DNA from: an uncultured Bacilli bacterium
GTDB taxonomy: Bacteria > Bacillota_I > Bacilli_A > RF39 > UBA660
Assembly: GCA_947632355.1 (NCBI GenBank)
Contig: CANROY010000029.1
Location: 1-15,520, forward strand
Direction of reading: 5' to 3'
DNA length: 15,520 nt
Both the position numbers and the translations under genes were made by a program. Below are positions 1 to 6,223 of the stretch, one piece after another. Each line of letters opens with the position of its first letter. Positions within the stretch are counted from its first letter, which is position 1. The notes under the pieces are model-generated. The model had not been told where the DNA came from, made no database searches, and saw only the letters and a list, made by a program, of their open reading frames with translations.

Positions 1-882
1 TGGATAGTAGATATAGACTTGCAATCATTCTTTGATGAAGTAAATCAAGATAAATTAATAGGTATCATAAGAAGAACCATAAAAGATGGAAATCTAGTGT
101 CACTAATAATGAAGTTCTTACAAAGTGGAGTAATGGAAAAAGGAGTTCTACAAGAAACAAAGAAAGGAACTCCTCAAGGAGGAAATTTAAGTCCTTTATT
201 ATCAAACATAATGTTAAACGAACTAGATAAAGAATTAGAAGCAAGAGGGCTAAATTTTGTTAGATATGCTGATGATTGTCTTATAATGGTAAAATCAGAA
301 AAAGCAGCGAATAGAGTAATGGAAAGTATAACTAAATTTATAACTAAGAAATTGGGACTAAAAGTAAATGTAGAAAAGAGTAAAGTAGCAAGACCAAATC
401 AAATTAAATATTTAGGCTTTGGATTTTACAAGAAAATTAATCAAAATATATGGAGACCAAAACCACATATTAAATCTAGTGAGAAATTTAAAACTAAATT
501 ACACGATATACTTATAAGAAGTAGAAGTATGAGTTTAGATGCTAGATTACTCAAACTAAAACAAGTAATATATGGTTGGGTTAATTATTTCAAAATTGCA
601 GATATGAAAGTATTCCTTAAGGAAATAGACAAATGGATAAGAAGAAAACTTAGAGTCATCATATGGAAACAATGGAAAAAGATAAAGAAAAGATACACTT
701 GTCTTAGAAAACTTGGAATAAGTCATAGAGATGCTTATGTAACAGCCAATGCTAGAAGAGGTTACTATCACATAGCACATACAAGAGTGTTAGAAACTGC
801 AATTTCAAAAGAAAGATTAAATAAAAGAGGTCTAGTTAATTCACTAGACCATTACATAAAAGTTCATATTATTACAAATTAA
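1..882 (+). CDS. ltrA: Group II intron reverse transcriptase/maturase, N-terminus cut by window edge
   Basis: This multifunctional intron protein binds its intron RNA, helps it splice, and copies it into DNA at a new site. The frame is open to base 1, so the TTG at 19 is not the real start. The first codons read WIVDIDLQSFFDEVNQD, the RT motif with the first catalytic Asp. Then come TPQGGNLSPLLSNI and FVRYADDC (catalytic YADD near 265-276), KYLGFGFY, and the maturase X/thumb region with GWVNYFKIADM. The tail (IWKQWKK, LRKLGI) has no HNH endonuclease. Roughly the last two thirds of a protein of about 420 residues is visible, with no frameshift, so it may be active. Similarity to the E. rectale class C maturase is recognised by eye. 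Confidence 0.93.
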   Translation, partial: WIVDIDLQSFFDEVNQDKLIGIIRRTIKDGNLVSLIMKFLQSGVMEKGVLQETKKGTPQGGNLSPLLSNIMLNELDKELEARGLNFVRYADDCLIMVKSEKAANRVMESITKFITKKLGLKVNVEKSKVARPNQIKYLGFGFYKKINQNIWRPKPHIKSSEKFKTKLHDILIRSRSMSLDARLLKLKQVIYGWVNYFKIADMKVFLKEIDKWIRRKLRVIIWKQWKKIKKRYTCLRKLGISHRDAYVTANARRGYYHIAHTRVLETAISKERLNKRGLVNSLDHYIKVHIITN

Positions 883-914
883 ACCGCCGTATACCGAACG
901 GTACGTACGGTGGT
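883..914 (+). ncRNA. Group II intron domain V
   Basis: This is the catalytic hairpin of the intron ribozyme, starting right after the maturase stop. The lower stem pairs 883-891 with 906-914 (one G-U pair). The two-base bulge CG is at 904-905. The upper stem TACC/GGTA (892-895 with 900-903) closes a GAAC tetraloop. Compared with the common AGC triad, the strand reads CGC (about 885-887), which is typical of class IIC. Confidence 0.88.
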
Positions 915-917
915 GTG

Positions 918-961
918 AGAGGGAAAAGCATTCAAGATTTATCTTGAAAAGTTTTCTCTAC
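918..961 (+). ncRNA. Group II intron domain VI and 3' splice end
   Basis: The last intron hairpin, normally carrying the branch-point adenosine. The outer stem pairs 920-927 with 952-959 (one G-U). The inner stem pairs TTCAAGAT (931-938) with ATCTTGAA (941-948), so the two arms overlap only in the exact loop size. The sequence then reads AC (960-961), a legal intron end. I cannot assign the bulged A with certainty. Confidence 0.7.
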
Positions 962-1581
962 TCGATTGTTTTTTTAAAATAAGAACAATCCTCTTTTAAT
1001 AAACAATCTGTGCATTCCGGTTTTAGACTTTTACATTTATAACGACCAAATAAAACCAGTTGATGATGTAATCTTCCCCACTTTTCTTTAGGAAAAAGTT
1101 TCATTAATTTCTTTTCGACTTCCAAAACGGTATCGTTACTCTTAGCTAAATTTAGACGTTTGGCAACACGTTCTACGTGCGTATCAACAGCAATTGCCGG
1201 AACATTATAAAGATTTGATAAAACAACATTACAAGTCTTACGCCCTACTCCTGGTAAACTCTCTAAATAGTTTCGATCATTTGGTACTTTGCCTTGGTAA
1301 TCAAGTACTAACCTTTCGGCGATAGTTTTTATATATATAGCTTTTCTAGTAAACGTTCCACAAGGTTTAATCACTCTTTCAATCTCTTGTAACGAAGCTT
1401 CTTTTAAAGAAAAAATATCATACTTAGAAAATAACTCTTTAGTAACAAGATTTACTCTTTTATCGGTACATTGAGCACTTAATACCGTTGCAATTAACAA
1501 CTCATAGTCTTTATTGTAATTAAGTTCACAACGAGCATCGGGAAAGAGTTCATCTAAATAAGACATAATTTTATTTTTCAT
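958..1581 (-). CDS. nth: Endonuclease III
   Basis: A bifunctional DNA glycosylase/AP lyase that removes oxidised pyrimidines in base-excision repair. The 207-residue protein has the helix-hairpin-helix LPGVGRKT with the catalytic Lys at about 115, and AVDTHV with the catalytic Asp at about 133. A complete iron-sulfur loop has Cys at 183, 190, 193 and 199 (C-x6-C-x2-C-x5-C). Length matches E. coli Nth (211). The start overlaps the end of dnaD by 11 nt, so translation is probably coupled. The stop codon TAG (960-958) lies where the group II intron ends, so the last residues or the stop may have been supplied by the insertion. The dnaD-nth pair is conserved in Bacillota. Confidence 0.97.
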   Translation of the reverse strand: MKNKIMSYLDELFPDARCELNYNKDYELLIATVLSAQCTDKRVNLVTKELFSKYDIFSLKEASLQEIERVIKPCGTFTRKAIYIKTIAERLVLDYQGKVPNDRNYLESLPGVGRKTCNVVLSNLYNVPAIAVDTHVERVAKRLNLAKSNDTVLEVEKKLMKLFPKEKWGRLHHQLVLFGRYKCKSLKPECTDCLLKEDCSYFKKTIE

Positions 1582-2203
1582 TTTCTTCTAACCAATCCCA
1601 TTCTACTAAATCAGGTACTTTTTGATTCTTTGTTTCTGTACGTAGGGGTTGCACATCTTTCATCGATTTATACCCTTTCTTTTGCCATTCATATAAAATT
1701 TTATCGATATAACGTAAACTCGTTACTCCATTATAAATAGCTTCTTTTAAAGCCCCTAAAATAAGTTCTTCACTAAATCCTTTTTCTAACCAAGCATTAA
1801 TGATTTCATATTCCATAGGAGAAATTGTTCTTGCAAATTCACGTTCAAAAACACTATAAATCTCTGTATGATTTTTTTCTTGTTCTTGCTCTTCTAAATC
1901 GATTTCCATTTCTTGATACAATAAATCTAAATCAATGATTTCCATTCTTTTATTACTTGTATCTTTTCCAGTTGTCACCGTAACAATTTGTTTCTTGATT
2001 AAACTATTAAAGGCATTTAAGACCTCTTCTTCTGTTAATTTTAATACTTGATGAATCTTTTGAATATCAAACTCTTCTTCTTGATTATTCCAAAAATAAG
2101 AAAGCAATAAGGATTCATCCATTGTCATATTGTATTTTTTAAAGATAGGAATTAAAAAGGTAGGAAAAACCAAATATTTTTCTTTAAACCACGTTTTATT
2201 CAT
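1571..2203 (-). CDS. dnaD: DnaD primosome/replication initiation protein
   Basis: DnaD is a primosomal protein that acts with DnaA, DnaB and DnaI to load helicase at origins and stalled forks in low-GC Gram-positives. The N-terminal half (about 1-95) fits the winged-helix DDBH1 domain. An acidic, Glu-rich linker follows (about 98-112). The C-terminal half (about 115-180) is the DDBH2 domain, with ISPMEYEIINAWLEKGFS and the conserved RYIDKILYEW ending. At 210 residues the length is normal (B. subtilis DnaD about 230). Its ATG overlaps the end of cca by 8 nt, and its GAGGTG ribosome site lies inside cca, so it is the middle gene of a tight operon. Confidence 0.93.
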   Translation of the reverse strand: MNKTWFKEKYLVFPTFLIPIFKKYNMTMDESLLLSYFWNNQEEEFDIQKIHQVLKLTEEEVLNAFNSLIKKQIVTVTTGKDTSNKRMEIIDLDLLYQEMEIDLEEQEQEKNHTEIYSVFEREFARTISPMEYEIINAWLEKGFSEELILGALKEAIYNGVTSLRYIDKILYEWQKKGYKSMKDVQPLRTETKNQKVPDLVEWDWLEENEK

Positions 2204-3287
2204 CTATTACACCTCTTTTCATTGTTGCAACTACTTCTTTTAAGGAAGAATTTGTATTTTTAATACGTTCATACAAAACTTCATAAATAAGTTGATTTTC
2301 TATTTCCTTTATTTTTCTAGAAGGAGATACTTCTAAAATGGTACAAATTTCTTGCATCGATATTTGTAATTCTTTTCTTGTATGAATAGGCATCTTTTTA
2401 TAAAGTTCATGGATAGAATAGGAAGAAATTCCTAGTATTTCACCCGCGATTAGAGAAAGATTTAATCCATATTGATACAAGACTTCCCTAGAAATTATTT
2501 TTCCCTTCATAATTTCTTGTAGTTTTACTATATTCTCTTTTTCTTCTTTTGTAAAGGGGAGATTCTTTTTTATTTTTATTTGTGCCCACATACCTAAAAT
2601 GGAACTTGTATAAACCAAATTGGTATAAGAGATACCTAAATAAGTACACATTTGTTGTTCTTTTAAAAAGGTTAAACCTTTTTTATAATAAGGAGAAAGT
2701 AAAATACGTTCTATTTCTTCTTTAATACGATAAGAACTTAAAGTAGCCAGTAATTCCTTATTTTTGATAATTTCTTTTTCTAAGTTTTCTTCTAATGTAA
2801 AATTTAAGATCGTAGCAAAACGAATGGCCCTTAAGATACGCAAGGGGTCTTCTATTAATTTGGTTTTAATATCCCCCACCATTCTAATTTTTTTCTGTTT
2901 TATATCTTCTAAACCATTTAGTAAATCTAGAATTTCACCCTCTTCATCCATACATAAGGTATTGATGGTAAAATCACGCCTTAGTAAATCCACTTTTAAA
3001 GAATTAGTTTTGGTAATAGAAGTTGGTCTTCTATTTTGATACTCTTTTTCTTTTCGATACACCGTAATATCAATGGTTAGGTTTTCTTCCTTCATATGAA
3101 AAGACCCATAAGAACCACGTTTTCCTGTAAACCACTTACTGATTTTGGACAAGGGAGCATTCGTACAAATATCATAGTCGTTGGTTTCTTTTTGTAAATA
3201 AAAGTCTCTTACATATCCCCCAACGATGTACGCTTCATAACCATTTTCTTTAATTGTTTTTAGTATTTTTTTTACAACTGTATTCAA
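2196..3287 (-). CDS. cca: CCA tRNA nucleotidyltransferase (class II)
   Basis: This enzyme adds or repairs the 3'-CCA end of tRNAs from CTP and ATP without a template. The head has VGGYVRD (22-28) and the metal-binding DxD in NDYDICTNA (Asp 37 and 39). RRDFTIN (about 105-111) and EDPLRILRAIRFA (about 146-158) are the usual motifs B-D of the class II fold. The C-terminal helical region is more divergent, and the protein (363 residues) is a little shorter than B. subtilis Cca (about 397). The start is TTG; AGGTGAAAG lies just upstream and no ATG occurs before the GG motif. First gene of the cca-dnaD-nth operon. Confidence 0.95.
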   Translation of the reverse strand: MNTVVKKILKTIKENGYEAYIVGGYVRDFYLQKETNDYDICTNAPLSKISKWFTGKRGSYGSFHMKEENLTIDITVYRKEKEYQNRRPTSITKTNSLKVDLLRRDFTINTLCMDEEGEILDLLNGLEDIKQKKIRMVGDIKTKLIEDPLRILRAIRFATILNFTLEENLEKEIIKNKELLATLSSYRIKEEIERILLSPYYKKGLTFLKEQQMCTYLGISYTNLVYTSSILGMWAQIKIKKNLPFTKEEKENIVKLQEIMKGKIISREVLYQYGLNLSLIAGEILGISSYSIHELYKKMPIHTRKELQISMQEICTILEVSPSRKIKEIENQLIYEVLYERIKNTNSSLKEVVATMKRGVIDE

Positions 3288-3305
3288 GGGCTTTCACCTA
3301 TTCGT

Positions 3306-3334
3306 ATTATAACACTTTTTGAATAGGGAAACAA
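3306..3334 (-). promoter_or_regulatory. Candidate promoter for cca-dnaD-nth
   Basis: On the minus strand a perfect TATAAT (3311-3306) has a weak TTGTTT 17 nt upstream (3334-3329). Transcription would start near 3299, leaving only about 12 nt before the TTG start, just enough for AGGTG. The gap to the divergent promoter at 3372 is short, so the two may influence each other. Confidence 0.45.
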
Positions 3335-3371
3335 AATATACCCAAATTTTAACTGTTTTGCACTTTTTTAT

Positions 3372-3399
3372 TTGACTTTTTGTAAATTTTTGCTATACT
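3372..3399 (+). promoter_or_regulatory. Promoter of the 70-residue gene
   Basis: TTGACT (3372-3377), a 16-nt spacer and TATACT (3394-3399) with an upstream TG giving an extended -10. A purine-rich site, AAAGGGG (3417-3423), precedes the ATG at 3432 by 8 nt. Confidence 0.75.
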
Positions 3400-3431
3400 A
3401 GAGCATAGTCTTTTAGAAAGGGGATTTTTAT

Positions 3432-3644
3432 ATGTCACAAAAAGAATTAGTCGAAACGATATATAACAAAGAAAATGTAAAATTAGTTTATTTACTTACT
3501 CGTAAGAGTTTAGAAGAATATAAACAAGCATTAGCTGAACAAAGAAAAATAAATGCGACACCTTTAGTACAAGCTATGTTTTTACATAATACAGAAGAAT
3601 GTATGCAACAAACAAGTGAAGATAAAGAAACTTTAAGTCGATAA
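3432..3644 (+). CDS. Small hypothetical protein (70 aa)
   Basis: I do not recognise this protein. It is 70 residues, hydrophilic and probably helical, with one central run rich in Lys/Glu (KSLEEYKQALAEQRK) and a single Cys near position 57. It has no signal peptide and no membrane segment. Gene status is well supported: its own extended -10 promoter, a good ribosome site 8 nt before ATG, and a candidate terminator at its end. It lies between the divergent cca operon and rpsD, but rpsD has its own promoter, so a shared role is not implied. Confidence 0.75.
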   Translation: MSQKELVETIYNKENVKLVYLLTRKSLEEYKQALAEQRKINATPLVQAMFLHNTEECMQQTSEDKETLSR

Positions 3645-3658
3645 ATCTTCCTTTTTTT
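3618..3658 (+). terminator. Candidate Rho-independent terminator of the 70-residue gene
   Basis: GAAGAT (3618-3623) pairs with ATCTTC (3645-3650) around an inner AAAG/CTTT helix, followed by C and seven T. The stem starts inside the last codons of the gene. The loop is long, so strength is uncertain. Confidence 0.42.
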
Positions 3659-3668
3659 GTGTCTTCAT

Positions 3669-3696
3669 TTGACATAATAAAAATTTCGTGTATAAT
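3669..3696 (+). promoter_or_regulatory. Promoter of rpsD
   Basis: Consensus TTGACA (3669-3674), a 16-nt spacer and a perfect TATAAT (3691-3696). It is the strongest-looking promoter in the window, as expected for a ribosomal protein gene. Transcription should start near 3703. Confidence 0.87.
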
Positions 3697-3702
3697 GGAT
3701 AG

Positions 3703-3851
3703 TGCAATGAGTTAGGCAGAAGAAATGTAAAAGGTAACGTGTTTATAAAGTTTCAAAGTATCAAAACTGCCTGTTTGAGAAATGATTAATATAAACTCCC
3801 TACTTTTCTACTTTCATAACTTGTAGCAAATAAAAAAGAAAGGAGAGAATT
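3703..3851 (+). promoter_or_regulatory. rpsD leader, candidate S4-binding autoregulatory pseudoknot
   Basis: About 149 nt of untranslated leader lies between the rpsD promoter and ATG. AGGCAG (3714-3719) can pair with CTGCCT (3767-3772), and GTTTATA (3741-3747) with TATAAAC (3790-3796). The two helices cross, which is a pseudoknot. An extra helix, GAGTT (3709-3713) with AACTC (3794-3798), competes with the second one. S4 is known to repress its own synthesis by binding pseudoknotted leaders in E. coli and B. subtilis. Assignment to that family here is inference from position and pairing. The leader ends in AAAGGAGAG 7 nt before ATG. Confidence 0.55.
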
Positions 3852-4454
3852 ATGGCAAGATATACTGGACCTGCTTATAAAAAAGCAAGAAGACTTAATT
3901 TTTCATTACTTGAAAATGGAAAAGAACTTGCTCGTCGTCCTTATGCTCCTGGAATGCATGGAGTTGATCGTCGTAAAAAAGTAAGTGAATATGGTGTCCA
4001 ATTACAAGAAAAACAAAAAGTACGTATGATGTATGGTTTAACGGAAAAACAATTTAGAAAAACATTTGAACGTGCATCTCGTATGAAAGGTGTAGCTGGA
4101 GAAAACTTACTTAAATTATTAGAAAGTCGTTTAGATAATCTTGTTTATCGTATGGGACTTGCTAGAACAAGACGTGGAGCAAGACAAGTCGTTAACCATG
4201 GACATATTTTAGTAAATGGTAAAAAGGTTAATATTCCTTCTTATCAAGTAAAACCTGGTGATACCGTAAGTGTTAAGGAAACTTCATTAGAACATAAAGC
4301 CATTAAAGAATCTTTAGAAGCAAATGTAAAATGCCCTGCATATGTGACATTTGATGCTAAAAAGATGTCTGGTAGTTATGTAAGATATCCTGATAGAAGT
4401 GAACTTAATAGTGAAATTGACGAAAGTCTTATTGTTGAATTCTATAACAGATAA
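3852..4454 (+). CDS. rpsD: 30S ribosomal protein S4
   Basis: S4 nucleates assembly of the 30S subunit by binding the 5' domain of 16S rRNA, and often represses its own gene. The 200-residue protein starts MARYTGPAYKKARRLNFS. It has the RRPYAPGMHG segment and an S4 RNA-binding domain at about 90-155 with LESRLDNLVYRMGLARTRRGARQ and GHILVNGKKVNIPSYQVKPGD. The N-terminal arm lacks the zinc-binding cysteines, so it is the C-minus form common in Bacilli. It is monocistronic here, with its own promoter, leader and terminator. Confidence 0.99.
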   Translation: MARYTGPAYKKARRLNFSLLENGKELARRPYAPGMHGVDRRKKVSEYGVQLQEKQKVRMMYGLTEKQFRKTFERASRMKGVAGENLLKLLESRLDNLVYRMGLARTRRGARQVVNHGHILVNGKKVNIPSYQVKPGDTVSVKETSLEHKAIKESLEANVKCPAYVTFDAKKMSGSYVRYPDRSELNSEIDESLIVEFYNR

Positions 4455-4482
4455 AAATCGTTTGCAAAAAACGATTTTTTTT
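4453..4482. terminator. Bidirectional terminator between rpsD and recX
   Basis: An 11-bp stem (AAAAATCGTTT, 4453-4463, with 4469-4479) closes a small loop and is followed by T on the plus strand; A-rich DNA before it gives a U-tract for the opposite transcript. It serves rpsD and, read the other way, recX, whose stop codon (4481-4483) touches it. Confidence 0.85.
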
Positions 4483-5266
4483 ATTCCTTATTTTTTAATT
4501 CTTGTATCACTTCTTCTATTTCCGAACTTGTAAACCCTTTCGTATAGAGTTTTCCTTTTAATTGGTACCATAAATCTTGGCCTTGGTATTTTAATGATAA
4601 TTTTTGATATAATTTTTGAGCTTCCTTTTTTAAGCCTTCTGTATTTTTAGGTAAATCTATTGATTCTAAAATATGTAAAATGTCTCCTTTTTCATATCCT
4701 TCATTTAGAAATGTATAGAGAATTTTTTCTTTTATTTTCGAAGTACTTTCCTTTTTATACGTTTTTATCTTTTTTAAAATGGACTCTTTTAATCGTTTTA
4801 ACCATTCCTCTTTTGAAATAAGAGCAAGTTCGTTTTTAATTTCCTCTTCTTTAAACCCTAATTGCATTAATTTATATTCTATTTTTTTAGGTCCATTCTT
4901 GGTTAGAGAAAATTGATCGTGTACAAACATTTTTAAAAATTCTTGATCATTAATAAGATGTTGATCCTCTAATTTTAAAATGGCATCTTCAATTACTTTC
5001 TCTTCATATTTTTGTTTCTTTAAATACTTTCTTATTTCTTCTTTAGAACGATTTTTAAAACTAATGTATTTTAAAGCAATATAAAAACAAGAAAGACGAT
5101 TATTTTCTTTTTGCATTTCTTCTATCTCTTTATCAGAAATCTCTTTTTTTAGAAGCAAATTATACTTTAAAATGACATCATCATATAAAGTAATCGACGT
5201 ATCTTTCTCCATAAAGTCAATTTTATACATATTGTTTTTTAATTTTTTATAACTTTTAATTTTCAT
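4481..5266 (-). CDS. recX: Regulatory protein RecX
   Basis: RecX binds RecA filaments and limits their extension, modulating recombination and the SOS response. With the ATG at 5266 the protein is 261 residues, close to B. subtilis RecX (264), and begins MKIKSYKKL as the family does. It is almost all helix, made of repeated three-helix units. KYISFKNRSKEEIRKYLKKQ and LINDQEFLKMFVHDQ match the family core. The frame also opens six codons upstream at a TTG (5284), but a TATAAT box (5279-5274) lies inside that extension, so ATG 5266 is preferred and the mRNA looks leaderless. A terminator separates it from the upstream gene. Confidence 0.9.
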   Translation of the reverse strand: MKIKSYKKLKNNMYKIDFMEKDTSITLYDDVILKYNLLLKKEISDKEIEEMQKENNRLSCFYIALKYISFKNRSKEEIRKYLKKQKYEEKVIEDAILKLEDQHLINDQEFLKMFVHDQFSLTKNGPKKIEYKLMQLGFKEEEIKNELALISKEEWLKRLKESILKKIKTYKKESTSKIKEKILYTFLNEGYEKGDILHILESIDLPKNTEGLKKEAQKLYQKLSLKYQGQDLWYQLKGKLYTKGFTSSEIEEVIQELKNKE

Positions 5267-5273
5267 ACTTAAA

Positions 5274-5301
5274 TTATAATGCAAACTCTATTTTGGAGCA
5301 A
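5274..5301 (-). promoter_or_regulatory. Candidate recX promoter (leaderless)
   Basis: A perfect TATAAT (5279-5274) sits 7 nt before the ATG of recX. TTGCTC (5301-5296), 16 nt upstream, is a weak -35. Transcription would start at the A of the ATG, and no ribosome site is visible. Confidence 0.5.
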
Positions 5302-5302
5302 G

Positions 5303-5330
5303 AAAAAAATTGATTTTCAAAACCAATTTT
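5303..5330 (-). terminator. Terminator of the 274-residue unknown gene
   Basis: On the minus strand AAAATTGGTT (5330-5321) pairs with AATCAATTTT (5315-5306), one G-U, around a 5-nt loop, and the T-run continues. It begins at the stop codon and insulates recX. Confidence 0.75.
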
Positions 5331-6153
5331 ATCTTTTTAAAGTTTCTTCTGTTAACAAAGTTGCTTGTTTCATTGCTTCGTGTAAGTTACCAAAATTATT
5401 AGAGATGATGGCTACTCGTAAGGCAAAAAGAACTTCTTTTATTGTTGCTATTTTTGCTAAGTCTTCTGTTCTTTCTAATAAATCTTGTAACTGATTTACC
5501 ATTTCTTGGGCTTTTGTTAACATCGTATCTTCTAATTCTGTGTTTTCATTAAAGAAATCACGAATGACTTCTTTAGAAACGGGATGATTTTCAATTTTTT
5601 CTTGTTTATCTACTACTGGATGGTAATATTCTTCAAGAAAAGCATCAAAAATTTTACTATTCGTATAAGCACTTGTTAAAGATTTATAATTTAAACTAAA
5701 GAAATCATTCATAGACATATTAAATTTTTGTAAAAAAGCTTTTTCTAATTTTTCATCTTTATTTTTTAGAATAAAACGATATGTTTTTAACATAAGCTTA
5801 CCGAAATATACATCTAGTGAAGCAGAATGTATGTTATCGCGAATTTCTTGATATTTTTGGGCAAGCTCTGAATAAAAAGGCGTAAAATCAGGATTAATAA
5901 TATTTCCTAAACATACTTTTCTATCTTTTGCAAAAAAACTTGGTAATGATTCTTTTCTTACTTGAATTGCTCTATTTAATGCATATAAAGAATTTGCAAC
6001 TTCTTTAGTTCCTTTTGGTCCATAAGAAGCATTTTTATATAAAAATAAGGCAAGTTCTTGTAAATCATCAATAGCAATAGAATAATAGTCACAATACAAG
6101 TCAGCTAAAATACGCATTACTTGTTCTTTCATTTGTTTTTTTTCATTATTCAT
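5329..6153 (-). CDS. Hypothetical helical protein, unknown function
   Basis: I do not recognise this family. It has 274 residues from the preferred ATG at 6153; an ATG 9 nt upstream touches the AAGGAG site directly and so cannot use it. The protein is soluble and predicted mainly helical, with no signal peptide or membrane segment. Notable stretches are DLYCDYYSIAIDDLQELALFLYK near the N-terminus and, near the C-terminus, a Leu/Glu-rich segment (LQDLLERTEDLAKIATIKEVLFALR) that could be a coiled coil. It has its own strong promoter, overlapped by a palindrome, and its own terminator, so it is an independently regulated single gene. Neighbours nrnA and recX do not suggest a role. Confidence 0.85.
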   Translation of the reverse strand: MNNEKKQMKEQVMRILADLYCDYYSIAIDDLQELALFLYKNASYGPKGTKEVANSLYALNRAIQVRKESLPSFFAKDRKVCLGNIINPDFTPFYSELAQKYQEIRDNIHSASLDVYFGKLMLKTYRFILKNKDEKLEKAFLQKFNMSMNDFFSLNYKSLTSAYTNSKIFDAFLEEYYHPVVDKQEKIENHPVSKEVIRDFFNENTELEDTMLTKAQEMVNQLQDLLERTEDLAKIATIKEVLFALRVAIISNNFGNLHEAMKQATLLTEETLKR

Positions 6154-6177
6154 TGGTTTCATCTCCTTGTAAAAAAC

Positions 6178-6206
6178 AACTTAATTAATATAACATATAT
6201 TAAGTT
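6178..6206. promoter_or_regulatory. Palindromic operator candidate over the promoter of the unknown gene
   Basis: A perfect 19-bp palindrome, TTAATATA-ACA-TATATTAA (6185-6203), lies across the spacer and -10 region. It is extended on both sides by the AACTTAAT/ATTAAGTT arms (6178-6206). Its position fits a repressor dimer site. AT-rich palindromes also arise by chance, so function is inferred. Confidence 0.45.
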
Positions 6207-6216
6207 GTATTGTCAA
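6187..6216 (-). promoter_or_regulatory. Promoter of the 274-residue unknown gene
   Basis: Consensus TTGACA (6216-6211) with TATATT (6192-6187) after an 18-nt spacer, or TTATAT after 17. An AAGGAG site (6168-6163) follows, 9 nt before ATG 6153. Confidence 0.75.
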
Positions 6217-6223
6217 ATAAATT

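Larger units (their letters stand above)
1..961 (+). mobile_element. Group IIC intron, 3' part (5' end outside window)
   Basis: A retrotransposing group II intron enters from the left edge. The window holds most of its maturase frame, then domain V (883-914) and domain VI (about 918-961). The protein resembles the Eubacterium rectale group IIC maturase (MarathonRT) and has no endonuclease domain. Domain V carries a CGC-type catalytic triad, as class C introns do. The intron most likely ends at A960-C961 (the AY end rule), which overlaps the antisense of the nth stop codon. Class C introns usually insert just 3' of transcription terminators; the 5' exon is outside the window, so this cannot be checked here. 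The boundary is uncertain by a few nucleotides. Confidence 0.88.

Noticed and set aside
1..882. Diversity-generating retroelement RT acting on the surface protein
   Set aside because: The protein has the maturase X domain, class C motifs and adjoining intron domains V and VI, so it is a group II intron protein; it is also about 13 kb from the lectin-like gene.
2764..3039. Plus-strand 91-codon frame opposite cca
   Set aside because: It is the antisense shadow of a well-conserved gene, without ribosome site or family resemblance. The same holds for the frames opposite recX, nrnA, thiI, nifZ and ezrA.
3645..3851. T-box or metabolite riboswitch before rpsD
   Set aside because: No T-box consensus sequence or known aptamer core was seen; S4 feedback fits the gene better.
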